Shown: in pieces, positions 44,848 to 53,789 of the stretch
Position numbering within the stretch: position 1 is the first letter of the stretch
How the letters are laid out: every line of letters starts with the position of its first letter
Assembly: GCA_030041215.1 (NCBI GenBank)
Contig: JASHOH010000107.1
Span: forward strand, 1 to 61,100
Direction: 5' to 3'
DNA from: Candidatus Sulfotelmatobacter sp.
GTDB taxonomy: Bacteria; Acidobacteriota; Terriglobia; Terriglobales; Acidobacteriaceae
Length of the DNA stretch: 61,100 bases
The notes under the pieces: generated by a model
Databases searched by the model: none
What the model was told of the DNA's origin: nothing
Seen by the model: the letters and a program-made list of their open reading frames with translations, nothing else
Made by a program: the position numbers and the translations under genes

Positions 44848-46977
44848 TCAGTAGTAGGCCTGGAGGACATATTGCTGCAGCATCCTCTGAGTGTTGAAGA
44901 ACGATCCGTTTATAGCAATTGCGTGACGCATGACATCGACGAACTGGTCGCGATGGCGATAGTACATGGGCAGGATCACCTGCTCGATCTTCTGGTAGAG
45001 CGACAAAGCGTCGTGCTCCCGGTCAAGAGTGGGCGCCGAGCCGCCTTCCTTATTTCCAATGCACCAGCCTGTAACTCCCTCGATGTGCCCTTCAATCCAC
45101 CAGCCGTCCAGTACGCTCAGGCTGGGAATCCCGTTGAGCGCCGCTTTCATGCCGCTGGTCCCCGATGCTTCCAGCGGCGGTTGCGGGGTGTTGAGCCAGA
45201 GATCGACGCCGGAGGTCATCCGTTTGGCAATCTCGACATCGTAATTGGGGATGAAAACCACAGTTAAATCGTTTTTCAGAATTTCCTTCACCTTGAAAAG
45301 ATGCTGGATGATCAGTTTTCCATCGCGATCGTTGGGATGCGCTTTGCCGGCACAAAGGATTTGCAGACGACCGACGTCACGCACAATCTTGCGCAGACGC
45401 TCCACATCATTGAAGAGCAGATCGGGACGCTTGTACGCAGTAATGCGGCGGGCAAAGCCTATAGTGAAGATTTCTGGATCGAGAGCGACTTGACTTTGCG
45501 TCTGGGCGTAATCCAACAACTCCCGTTTCGCTTTGATGTGCGCGTCCCAAAGTTCGTCTTTGGGAATGCTCTCGGCGTAGCGCAAGCTGAAGTTATCCTG
45601 CCGCCAATCGGAAAGATGTCGGTCGTAAAGCACTTGCAGAGATGGGCAGGTCCAGGTTGCCACGTGGACGCCATTGGTAATGGCATCGATTTGGTAGCCG
45701 GCAAACATCAGTCGCGAGATTTCGCCGTGCTTCTTGGCGACTCCGTTGACGTAACGGCTCATGTTGAGGCCCAGGTACGTCATGTTGAGGAACCCGGATC
45801 CTTGTGCCCGGCCGATCGCCCCGTGTGGCCCGGATCCAAGCACCCGAGGGGCAATTTCGGCCGAGAACATTTCAGCAAGATCGTGTTCGCAGCCAAGAAC
45901 GCGCCCCACATCCGCGAGCGGAAACTGGTCGTGGCCAGCAGGAACCGGAGTGTGAGTAGTGAAGACGCACTGGTGTCGAACCGCGGCGACATCACTGAGG
46001 TCCACTTGCTTGCGACCGGAGTTCCGGGCTCTCTCATGCAAAAGAGCCAGAATCAGAAAACTGGCGTGGCCCTCGTTCATGTGAAAGCGCTCAATCTGGT
46101 CATACCCAAGGGTACGCAGCATCTGCACGCCTCCTATGCCGAGCACGACTTCTTGGCAGAGGCGCTGATACCAGTCACCTCCGTAGAGCGTACGCGTAAT
46201 ACCACGGTCCCACTCGCTGTTTTCCGGGAGATCAGTGTCCAGCAGGTACACGGGCACGACGTATCCACCCACCCCGCGAATGGAATACCTCCACGCGCGC
46301 AGATAGACTGTGCGTTGCTCGATGCTGATAGCGGGCCGGGAGTGCATCTCGCGAAGCTGAGTCGCCACCTCCCAAACGACCGGTTCTTCGCTCTGCCAGC
46401 CCGCGGCATCCAGCCGCTGAATGAAGTAACCACCGCGGTACAGGAGAGAGATCGCAACCATCGGTACCCGCAGGTCCGCGGCGGAGCGGACGGTATCTCC
46501 AGCGAGGATGCCTAACCCTCCGCTGTAGGTCGGGATGGCCGGCTCCAAAGCAATTTCCATCGACAGATAAGCAATTTTCCCAGGTCCCTGCAGAGCGCGG
46601 GTGACGGCCAGACCAAGGAGGGCGAGACGATCTTTCAGCACGTAGTCTGTGGCACCCTGTTTGCGAAGGGCGGTGGCCATGTCTTCGTCGGAAGCGCCAC
46701 AAACGATGAGGGGAACACTCAGGCCCCGTTGCTGAAGCAGATCTAAGGCTCGTACGGGGCCGAACCGCCGCGGCGCGAAATCGGTGAGGACCAGATCGGG
46801 CGGGAGGTCGCGTAATTGCTGAATATAGTCGGCTTCGGTTTCGACCCGTTCCCAAGTTACCTGAAACTGGCAGTCACTTAGTTCCTGCACCATCCGCAAT
46901 GCATCTTCCGGGCTGTCATCAACCACCAGCACCCGAAGTGGTCGCTGGTTGGGAATTGAGTTGTCTACACCGTTCAT
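44848..46977 (-). CDS. Two-component receiver domain fused to alpha-glucan phosphorylase
   Basis: A 709-residue fusion. Residues about 14-130 are a response-regulator receiver domain with the acidic pair Asp20-Asp21, the phosphoacceptor Asp66 (LVLTDF), and Lys115 (DYVLKDR). From about 133 to the end there is an alpha-glucan phosphorylase ([29 protein letters not shown]) with the pyridoxal-phosphate lysine predicted at 611 ([11 protein letters not shown]). The enzyme releases glucose 1-phosphate from glycogen-like polymers. The usual short phosphorylase begins at the LSMEI segment, so the receiver is an added regulatory part. No histidine kinase lies nearby. It heads the glucan operon and is cytoplasmic. 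Control by phosphorylation is inference. Confidence 0.92.
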   Translation of the reverse strand: MNGVDNSIPNQRPLRVLVVDDSPEDALRMVQELSDCQFQVTWERVETEADYIQQLRDLPPDLVLTDFAPRRFGPVRALDLLQQRGLSVPLIVCGASDEDMATALRKQGATDYVLKDRLALLGLAVTRALQGPGKIAYLSMEIALEPAIPTYSGGLGILAGDTVRSAADLRVPMVAISLLYRGGYFIQRLDAAGWQSEEPVVWEVATQLREMHSRPAISIEQRTVYLRAWRYSIRGVGGYVVPVYLLDTDLPENSEWDRGITRTLYGGDWYQRLCQEVVLGIGGVQMLRTLGYDQIERFHMNEGHASFLILALLHERARNSGRKQVDLSDVAAVRHQCVFTTHTPVPAGHDQFPLADVGRVLGCEHDLAEMFSAEIAPRVLGSGPHGAIGRAQGSGFLNMTYLGLNMSRYVNGVAKKHGEISRLMFAGYQIDAITNGVHVATWTCPSLQVLYDRHLSDWRQDNFSLRYAESIPKDELWDAHIKAKRELLDYAQTQSQVALDPEIFTIGFARRITAYKRPDLLFNDVERLRKIVRDVGRLQILCAGKAHPNDRDGKLIIQHLFKVKEILKNDLTVVFIPNYDVEIAKRMTSGVDLWLNTPQPPLEASGTSGMKAALNGIPSLSVLDGWWIEGHIEGVTGWCIGNKEGGSAPTLDREHDALSLYQKIEQVILPMYYRHRDQFVDVMRHAIAINGSFFNTQRMLQQYVLQAYY

Positions 46978-47288
46978 CGGGTTTCGTCACCAGCGAGGGA
47001 GCCCCATGATTCAGTGCTGCCTGATGTTTCACGAACGCTGCAGAGTACAGGCAATCCGAGAGGACGCTTGCCTCCTGCAACGGGTTCGCGGCCCGTTGAG
47101 AGACAGGTGGACAACGTGGTCAACCGCCTCGAAGCATTTCTGTAAATCGCCATCCAGTCATGCGAAAAGGTTTTTACGGTTATTCTAAATCATCGAACGT
47201 ATCAACTCGGATCCCTGGAGAGAGTTCACTGATCACAATTGCGGCGCGTCGAAGGGCCGATTCTTGCAACGAATAGATCGCAATCCTT
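46978..47288. other. Intergenic stretch upstream of the glucan operon
   Basis: About 310 bases without a gene. It should contain the promoter of the minus-strand glucan operon close to 46980-47060. The right half runs into the TonB-receptor fragment. Confidence 0.4.
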
Positions 47289-47969
47289 TTGCCTTGGAGT
47301 TGTCCCCACTCAGTTGAGGTGGTCTCCCAGGCGGCAGCTGGCGCGCCGGATCCTGGCGTTGCGGCATTTCTCGAAGCTCATCCCTACTTTCAGTCCAACC
47401 CCTCACTCGCTGCACAGGCCATCATGGATCCGACGAAGATCGATCCGGTGGCTCAGGCATATATCAGAAACAATCTGATTCCGACCAGCGCGAGCGGCCT
47501 GCTGACTCCAAACGGAAAAGCCTACGACGACGAATACACGCTTAAGTTCGATGACAACGCTACTGCCAAAGATCACATCACGCTGACGCTCGACAAGTTC
47601 CACAACCCGCAGGAGTATCCATTTCTGCCCGGACTCGCACCTAATGTTCCCGGTTTTCCTGGCCTGAGTACATTCGGCGACTATTTCGGTTCGGTGGCCT
47701 ACACGCGCCTCTTTTCGGCATCTACGATCAACGAGTTTCACCTTACGGCACAGCGCAACGACAACCACCTCAACTATCCCGGAACGACCCTCCCCGGCCC
47801 GTCGCAGCTGGGAGCCGCCATCACGCCCGACCAGACCACCGGTCCGCCGCAGCTTCTGTTCAACGGCGGACCGCAAATCGGTTTCAACCTGAACGGCCCC
47901 GCTCACTTCACGGACACGACCTACATGTTCGGCGATACATTTACAAAGACCCTCAGCCGTGCTCCCTGA
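47289..47969 (+). pseudogene. TonB-dependent receptor (Oar-like) internal fragment
   Basis: About 210 residues from the interior of a large acidobacterial-type TonB-dependent receptor: an FLEAHPYFQSNPSLAAQAIM segment, NNLIPTSASGLL, DDEYTLKFDDNATAKDH, and beta-strand repeats such as SVAYTRLFSASTINEFHL. The plug with carboxypeptidase-like domain and the whole C-terminal barrel are missing, and the frame ends at a stop at 47969. It was part of an outer-membrane receptor but is now only a leftover. Confidence 0.8.
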
Positions 47970-48234
47970 ATGAGATTGTACTCACCCGCCGACCCGGCGC
48001 TCGTCTGTTGCGCTTGGGTTTGGAGGAGGGCATCCAAGCTGGTCACAAAGGTTTCCTGCACCTCTGAAACGCCGCAGCAGACCCGAACCCCGTCCGGCAG
48101 CCAAATCGGCGTGGAATCGGCTTCCATTACCAGTCTGGCAGGTAGTATCCGAAAAGTGCGGACAGCACGAGAAACGGAACACGGATCACGTTTTGGGCGA
48201 TTGCGGAACTGATCACATAATAGGCTTCTGCCTT

Positions 48235-48999
48235 ATGTCATCAATTCCTGACTCAGTACGCGTCAAAATCGAACGGGCTAACAAGCACATCGTTGATCTT
48301 GATGCCGCTATCGCCAAGTTCTTTGAACGTCGTCCATACAGCGTTGTCGCTTATATTGATGCAGAGAACAGAGCTACGTATTGCCTCAAGCACATTGAGC
48401 CAATCGACTTGTTTATCCCGGCTATCACAGGAGATGCAATCCAAAACCTTCGCACTGCTCTGGACTACCTTGCAGGTGCTCTCTGGCGCAGAACAAACAG
48501 CGGAGAATGGAAAGGGTACTTTCCTATCGCCGAGAGTGCCACGAAATACAAAACCGAGGGAATGGGAAAGATAAAGGGAATGGGGCAGGATGCTATAGAT
48601 GCAATCGATGCGGTTGAACCATACCAAGGAGGGAAGGGCGATACGCTATGGCGTCTGCACCGCTTGAGCATTATTGACAAACACCGTTTGCCACTCACCG
48701 TTGCCGGAGCAAATCTCGGCATTCATCTGCCCAGCTTTTATCCTGAATTGTTCCCAGAATCTGCGAAATCAAATCCGTGGATACTCGGCGTCTCTGATTT
48801 CAGGTTTCCCTTGAAAGACAATGACATATTGTTTCGGGATGACCCCGGAAGAGAGATCAAGCAAAACCTGCAACTCCCCTTTTTTGTTGCGCTCAATGAA
48901 GTCGGGATTTTCAACTGTCAACCGTTGATTCCGGCACTCAAGAACATGCTTGATGTCACCGATCACGTCATCAATAGTTTTGCTCCTCTTCTCCCTTAA
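48235..48999 (+). CDS. Hypothetical protein
   Basis: A 254-residue soluble protein of no family I can name. The ATG at 48235 begins MSSIPDSVRVKIERANKHI. The N-terminal helical part (DAIQNLRTALDYLAGALWRR) resembles a motif seen in accessory-region proteins of many bacteria. G+C content is lower and A-rich codons are more frequent than in neighbouring genes, suggesting horizontal transfer. The frame appears intact. It lies between the TonB fragment and other accessory genes. Confidence 0.7.
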   Translation: MSSIPDSVRVKIERANKHIVDLDAAIAKFFERRPYSVVAYIDAENRATYCLKHIEPIDLFIPAITGDAIQNLRTALDYLAGALWRRTNSGEWKGYFPIAESATKYKTEGMGKIKGMGQDAIDAIDAVEPYQGGKGDTLWRLHRLSIIDKHRLPLTVAGANLGIHLPSFYPELFPESAKSNPWILGVSDFRFPLKDNDILFRDDPGREIKQNLQLPFFVALNEVGIFNCQPLIPALKNMLDVTDHVINSFAPLLP

Positions 49000-49211
49000 T
49001 GTAGTGTTTGCGGTAGAGTGGGCGCTCCTTACCCGCACTTTTCAGGCACCACCAATCGGCAACCTTAACACTCCCGTCACATTCGCTGGTTACACTGGTC
49101 TCCGCTGCGTTCTGCAAGTCCTGCTGCTGATCTGGGAAGGTCGGCTTCCCCACGGGAACCAAGCGCACTGGGGCATGGACTCAACGCAGCAGCCTGCAAG
49201 TCACATCAGGG

Positions 49212-50147
49212 CTACGAACCCTCGAAGTCGAACGCGTGCTTGCCCAGCAGTTCTGACTTGTTCCTTGCCCAACTGACCAGCAGTCCTGAGTCCGGGTGGT
49301 CGCAGATCGAAGGCGCGGCGGCGATCAACTCTTCCCAATAGGCGACCTCGAATCGGCAGTTCGGCGACAGCACACACGCACACTCGGCGAAGTCTCGTCT
49401 GGGGGCTTCACCGTGCTCGCGCTCGTGACGCCTTCTCAGCAGGTTGACCAGAACGAATTCCTCACAACCCAAAGCCTCCTTCAATGCCGCGCCCAGCACC
49501 CAGTTACGCAGGAGTTCGTACCAGCCGTTGCGCACGGCTTCTTCCGCGCCTTCCGGGTTGAGGTAGCGCGAGCCGTGCTCGATATAGGGTCGGGACTTGC
49601 GCGGTTCGTCTTCGCGCTTCTCTTTGTTTGAGCGGTTGGGCGAGCGAAATTTCGCCTCGACTACGACGAGCAGCTTGTGCTCCCACAGGAAAATCAGGTC
49701 GGATTCGGAACGAGCGGTTGCCTTCTCAGGAATTTGGTCAGAGCAGCGGCGGTAAGGTTCCCACAGGCGACCTTGGTGGGTCGTCCAGAAGACAGTCAGC
49801 TTTGGCTCGCTGTTCGGGCACGGGAAAATCGTCCTGAGCGCTGGCGAAAGACACGAATGGCGTTCGAAGAACCGAATGACATTCCAAGTGACGGCATCCT
49901 CTGAGTGCTCATGCCCCATGCGGGATTCGCGCTTTCCCCGCAGGATCGCGTTCAGGCGCTCTTGGTCGTCCGCATCAGTCCACAGAAGATTCCTCAACGG
50001 GTCTTCATACACGTAGGTGTAACCACCAGTACCGCGAGTGGAATGCACAGTAATGTGATGTGTCGGGCAGGGGCTTGCCTCGGCACAACCGCGCACCGGA
50101 CAGGCATCACGTCCTCGGAAGCAAAGTTCCGCGACGCCGAATGGCAT
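49212..50147 (-). CDS. Hypothetical protein with possible PD-(D/E)xK nuclease core
   Basis: A protein of about 310 residues. In its middle, SESDLIFLWEHKLLVVVEAKF has the Asp and Glu-x-Lys spacing of restriction-endonuclease-like folds, followed by many charged residues (RSNKEKREDEPRKSRPY). The C-terminal half is helical and includes several Cys and Trp. No catalytic partner or methylase is next to it, so a defence role is only a possibility. The start is uncertain: candidates are at 50147, 50162 and further upstream to 50279. Confidence 0.55.
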   Translation of the reverse strand: MPFGVAELCFRGRDACPVRGCAEASPCPTHHITVHSTRGTGGYTYVYEDPLRNLLWTDADDQERLNAILRGKRESRMGHEHSEDAVTWNVIRFFERHSCLSPALRTIFPCPNSEPKLTVFWTTHQGRLWEPYRRCSDQIPEKATARSESDLIFLWEHKLLVVVEAKFRSPNRSNKEKREDEPRKSRPYIEHGSRYLNPEGAEEAVRNGWYELLRNWVLGAALKEALGCEEFVLVNLLRRRHEREHGEAPRRDFAECACVLSPNCRFEVAYWEELIAAAPSICDHPDSGLLVSWARNKSELLGKHAFDFEGS

Positions 50148-50284
50148 ATGACTTATAGGCATCGGTGAAGTATATGCGATATTCGTTGGGGGACAGTGCG
50201 CGGGCTGCCGGACGGCAGCGTGCGCGTCACGAAAGTGGGGGTGTGGCGAAGCGCGGGAACGTAGGGGCGGCTGGCTCAAGGCAT

Positions 50285-50602
50285 TTATCGGCTGCCTGAC
50301 TCAAGACGACTGAACGCCCGCGCAAGCATGACCGCCATCAGCAGGCTCCCTGCTCCAAACAAGAGCACATCTAAGATACGGCGGATGTGAAACTCGCCGA
50401 CATGACACACAAGAAAGTATCCGACCACCGCGTTGAAAGTGCCCCAGAGCACATTCACTATCGGCGAAGACGGTCCGCGACCGGGCGGGGAAGCGAACGG
50501 GGTTGGAAATGAACGTCCGCAAATGCCGCTAACGAAGTGTGGAACGGCATTGGCGAGGAAAGCGCCCCCGAAGAAATAGGAGACGTAGAAATACCAGTGC
50601 AT
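50285..50602 (-). CDS. Small membrane protein
   Basis: A 105-residue protein with three hydrophobic segments (about 3-22, 50-68, 75-95). The motif FFGGAFLANAVPHFVSG and the NVLWGTFNAVVGYFLV segment are well formed, consistent with a small conserved inner-membrane family of unknown function. The ATG at 50602 has AGGAGGGG directly upstream and is preferred over the longer frame to 50623. The frame is intact. Confidence 0.75.
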   Translation of the reverse strand: MHWYFYVSYFFGGAFLANAVPHFVSGICGRSFPTPFASPPGRGPSSPIVNVLWGTFNAVVGYFLVCHVGEFHIRRILDVLLFGAGSLLMAVMLARAFSRLESGSR

Positions 50603-50749
50603 CGCCCCTCCTACATGCGGCATCGGTCAGGCAGGAATCGCAAGCACGGAACCTACCTAGAATGCCTGACCCAAGATTGTAGACCTCCGCTTGTGGGCAA
50701 TAACAGTTCGGCGAGTCCCTTGGCGTCCGTGGGAAAATGACTCCCACGC

Positions 50750-51135
50750 ATGAACGCCGCAATTCCTGAGCGTAAGCCCGCGACCGAAGAAATCTCCGGG
50801 CTGATCGAGCGCGTCACCTTCTACAACGAGGAGAACGACTTCTGTGTCCTGCGCGTAAAGACACCGGGACGCCGGGAGGAGACGACGTGTCATCGGCTCC
50901 TTGCCGTCCGTGACCGCAGGGGAATGGCTGGTCGCCGAGGGCTGGTGGGTCAGGGACAAAGAACGCGGGCTGCAATTCAAGGCGAGCATGACAAAGACCG
51001 TGCCGCCCACCACGGTCGCGGGGATCGAGCGATACCTGAGCAGCGGCTTGGTGAAGGGGATCGGGCCTGTTCTGGCGAAGAAGCTGGTCGCTAGGTTCGG
51101 AGCCGAGGTTCTCGCCGTCATCGAGAAACGCCCCG
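50750..51135 (+). pseudogene. RecD2-type helicase, N-terminal fragment with frameshift
   Basis: The first frame encodes ISGLIERVTFYNEENDFCVL, the N-terminal OB domain of RecD2-like helicases. Near 50888 the sense moves into another frame (VIGSLPSVTAGEWLVAEGWW) and continues through the helix-hairpin-helix region (GLVKGIGPVLAKKLVARFG). Similarity ends at about 51135 where an IS3-type transposase end begins. The helicase motor domains are missing, so nothing functional can be made. Confidence 0.8.
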
Positions 51136-51423
51136 GTAGGCTCCAATGCCGCGAATCCGCTGAAAGCACGTATGAACCTGCTGGTCTACACCAGTCCCGA
51201 GGAGTTGCGGCGGACCATGCAGGAGTTCATCGACTACTACAACCATCGCCGCTATCACGAGGCCATCGGCAACGTGACCCCAGCGGATGTGTACTATGGG
51301 CGGCGAGAGGAAATCTTACGCAGGAGGGAGGAACAAAAACAACATACGATTCAGGAGCGGCTGCGCTACAATCTGGGCCGCTCGAACCTGGAACTCAAGG
51401 GTGAACTGGAATCGAAAGTGTAG
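51136..51423 (+). mobile_element. IS3-type transposase C-terminal fragment
   Basis: The frame reads NPLKARMNLLVYTSPEELRR and continues with EFIDYYNHRRYHEAIGNVTP and a Lys/Arg/Glu-rich tail, ending at 51423. This is the end of an IS3-like integrase with the final catalytic Glu region before it missing. It interrupts or follows the RecD2 fragment directly. Confidence 0.8.
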
Positions 51424-51463
51424 CTTGGCCCTCGGGCCAAGCTGGTCTCAAAGGTTCTGACGA

Positions 51464-51766
51464 CGAACATATCTGAAAGACCTTTACACCACCGACGCTC
51501 AAGCTTCGGGCATCCTGGTCATGGCCTGCTACAACTGGGGAGAGGACCAGGTTCTTCCGCTCGTGCGTAGCATGCCCGCGAATCCTAAGGAACGCAATTT
51601 CTGGCGTTTGCTCGCCCATTATCGCGACAGGATTCCCAAGGAAACCTATGATTACGTCTTCTATATTGTGTCGGCTGCAGTGATTGGAGAGCATCCCCGC
51701 CTGTTCGGCTTCGATTTTGATAACCCCCTCGCTGATTTGGAGAATCGCGGCTTCGCCGCGAATTAG
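51464..51766 (+). pseudogene. Lytic transglycosylase-type protein, C-terminal fragment
   Basis: An open frame without its own start encodes about 100 residues: LKDLYTTDAQASGILVMACY, NWGEDQVLPLVRSMPANPKE and VFYIVSAAVIGEHPRLFGFD. These resemble the final part of an SLT-type murein transglycosylase domain. The catalytic Glu region and the rest of the protein are absent. The next gene downstream is a convergent Ser/Thr kinase. Confidence 0.6.
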
Positions 51767-52014
51767 AACCGTCGCTTTCCCACTGGGCAAGTTGCCTCGG
51801 ACTTGGTGAGTTGGGCCAGATCACAAAACGGTTCGAATCTTCCAAGAGACGGTGTCATCACACCGCCACGCGATGCCCTTCCATTCCTCGAAGGTCGGCT
51901 GTGCGCCGTGCACCGTTTGTGTTTCATTGCAAGGTCAGTCAACTTCCCCGTGGAGGTTGAGCCGCAAATAGCCGAATCAGAAAAATAGATAGCTGAGAAG
52001 GGTCTTATCGCAGC

Positions 52015-53499
52015 TTACTGGTGCATCTGCTGTGCTTGCTCCACCTTGTGAAGACCGGCGTGGGCCGCCGCATTCTTCGGATCCATATGGAGAACGATAT
52101 TGTAGTCGTAAGTAGCCTCGCTATAGGCGCCACGTCCGGCGGCGGCATCTGCCTGGGAAATCAGGTCTGGAATATCAGTGCAGCGAAAACCTTCAAAATT
52201 GACGCACGGCCCGTTCTTGGCGGCAGCAGGTTCTTCGCTTGAAGAGGATTCTGAGGCAGATTTGGGCTTGTGCGTCTTCTTGGATACCCCTCTTGTTTCT
52301 GGCAGGGTTGGTGCTTTCTCCGGCGCAGGAGCGGTTGCCTCTGGCGCAGGGGCCACCGATGTTCCGGTGCTTGCTGGAGATGTTCCGGTGGCTGGGGGAG
52401 AACTTTGCTGCGGAACCGGTGCAGCAATCTTCTGGTGCGGCCTGGGCCTGTAGTAATAGCGGCTGAATCCAAGCAGCAGAATCCCCAGAGCCAAGACGCC
52501 TACAAGAGCCGACCGCAGAGGGTGTAATCTCACCCAAGTCGCCAAGCCCGAAGTCGTGAGCAGGCTCTCCTGGGCCGCAACAGTCTTACCGGACATTTCA
52601 GTGCTTCGCTGCAGTCGCCGCAGATCCGTGCGCATCTCTGCCGCGCTCTGATAGCGAAGATCGCGATTCTTCTCCAGAGCCTTCCTGATAATATGTTCGA
52701 GCTCTGAGGGGAGATCCGGATTCATGCGCACCGGGGCTGCGGGCTCCTGGTGCAGGATAGCGTCGAACATCGCTCCCGAGGTGCTTCCGCGAAAAGGCAT
52801 CACTCCGGTAGCCATTTCATACAAAACCACGCCGAATGAAAACAAATCGGTGCGGGCGTCAGTGTCTTTGCCCAACGCCTGTTCCGGGGACATGTAAGCT
52901 ACCGTACCGATGGCGTGGCCGGGATGGGTCAATGCAGTGGCTTCACTCGTGGTCAGATGCGTGGCAGGCATTTTCGACGGGTCGACCTTGGCAACGCCGA
53001 AATCGAGGATCTTGACCACACCGGTTTTAGTCGCGAATATGTTTGCCGGTTTAATGTCGCGATGGACGATACCCGCCTGATGAGCCGTATCCAGAGCACC
53101 GGCAATCTGAATCGCAAAGTCCAGCAACAATTCGGTTTCCATGGGACGATTCGGGATGTAGTGTTTGAGGGTGTGTCCCTCAAGGTATTCCATCGCGATA
53201 AAAGGTTTTCCCTCATGAGTGCCGATTTCATAAATTGTGCAGATATTGGGATGGTTCAGCGCCGATGCCGCTTTCGCTTCGCGGCGGAAACGCTCGAAAG
53301 CCGTATCCGAGGGGACAGCGTCTTCGGGAAGGAATTTCAGGGCGACAAAGCGGCCGAGCAGTGCATCCTGGGCCTTGTAAACTACACCCATCCCGCCACC
53401 ACCGACTTTATCCAGTACGTGGTAATGCGAGACGGTTTGTCCGATTACTCCCGCAGACCTGACCCGAGAGGCCTGCGGAGATACCTTCGGCGAACCCAT
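52015..53499 (-). CDS. Membrane Ser/Thr protein kinase (PknB type)
   Basis: A 494-residue kinase. The N-terminal catalytic domain (about 25-290) has the glycine loop [13 protein letters not shown]-binding Lys55, HRDIKPAN (Asp148) and DFG (Asp167), so it should be active. A single membrane helix follows at about 330-348 ([19 protein letters not shown]). The outside part is Pro/Ala/Ser-rich, then a short TPR-like end ([18 protein letters not shown]). AGGGA lies before the ATG. It is divergently placed from a large secreted protein, with 290 bases between the starts, so the two may share regulation. Confidence 0.93.
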   Translation of the reverse strand: MGSPKVSPQASRVRSAGVIGQTVSHYHVLDKVGGGGMGVVYKAQDALLGRFVALKFLPEDAVPSDTAFERFRREAKAASALNHPNICTIYEIGTHEGKPFIAMEYLEGHTLKHYIPNRPMETELLLDFAIQIAGALDTAHQAGIVHRDIKPANIFATKTGVVKILDFGVAKVDPSKMPATHLTTSEATALTHPGHAIGTVAYMSPEQALGKDTDARTDLFSFGVVLYEMATGVMPFRGSTSGAMFDAILHQEPAAPVRMNPDLPSELEHIIRKALEKNRDLRYQSAAEMRTDLRRLQRSTEMSGKTVAAQESLLTTSGLATWVRLHPLRSALVGVLALGILLLGFSRYYYRPRPHQKIAAPVPQQSSPPATGTSPASTGTSVAPAPEATAPAPEKAPTLPETRGVSKKTHKPKSASESSSSEEPAAAKNGPCVNFEGFRCTDIPDLISQADAAAGRGAYSEATYDYNIVLHMDPKNAAAHAGLHKVEQAQQMHQ

Positions 53500-53789
53500 C
53501 GAGTTTCCCTTTTAACGGCGACGGTCCGGAGGCTCGCCGGCATGTGGGCGACGAAGCGACAGGCCGACGGACTAGAAATGTAGCTGATAAGTCGATTTAT
53601 GGCAACTACTTTCCCGGACATCTGCCTGTGGATTGACGGCCCCAAGGCAATTACTCACTCGCAACCTACGACAGAAACTTGTGATGCACCTGTCGCCTTC
53701 GTTCCGTAAAGAGGCTTGACTTCACTCCCGGGTTGAGTATCCTAGCGACTTCGAGCTTCCGGGTCCCCAGTTGAGTCGGGAGAGCTCAG

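Noticed and set aside
49212-50279. Complete restriction-modification system
   Set aside because: Only a possible nuclease core is visible; no methylase or specificity gene is adjacent.
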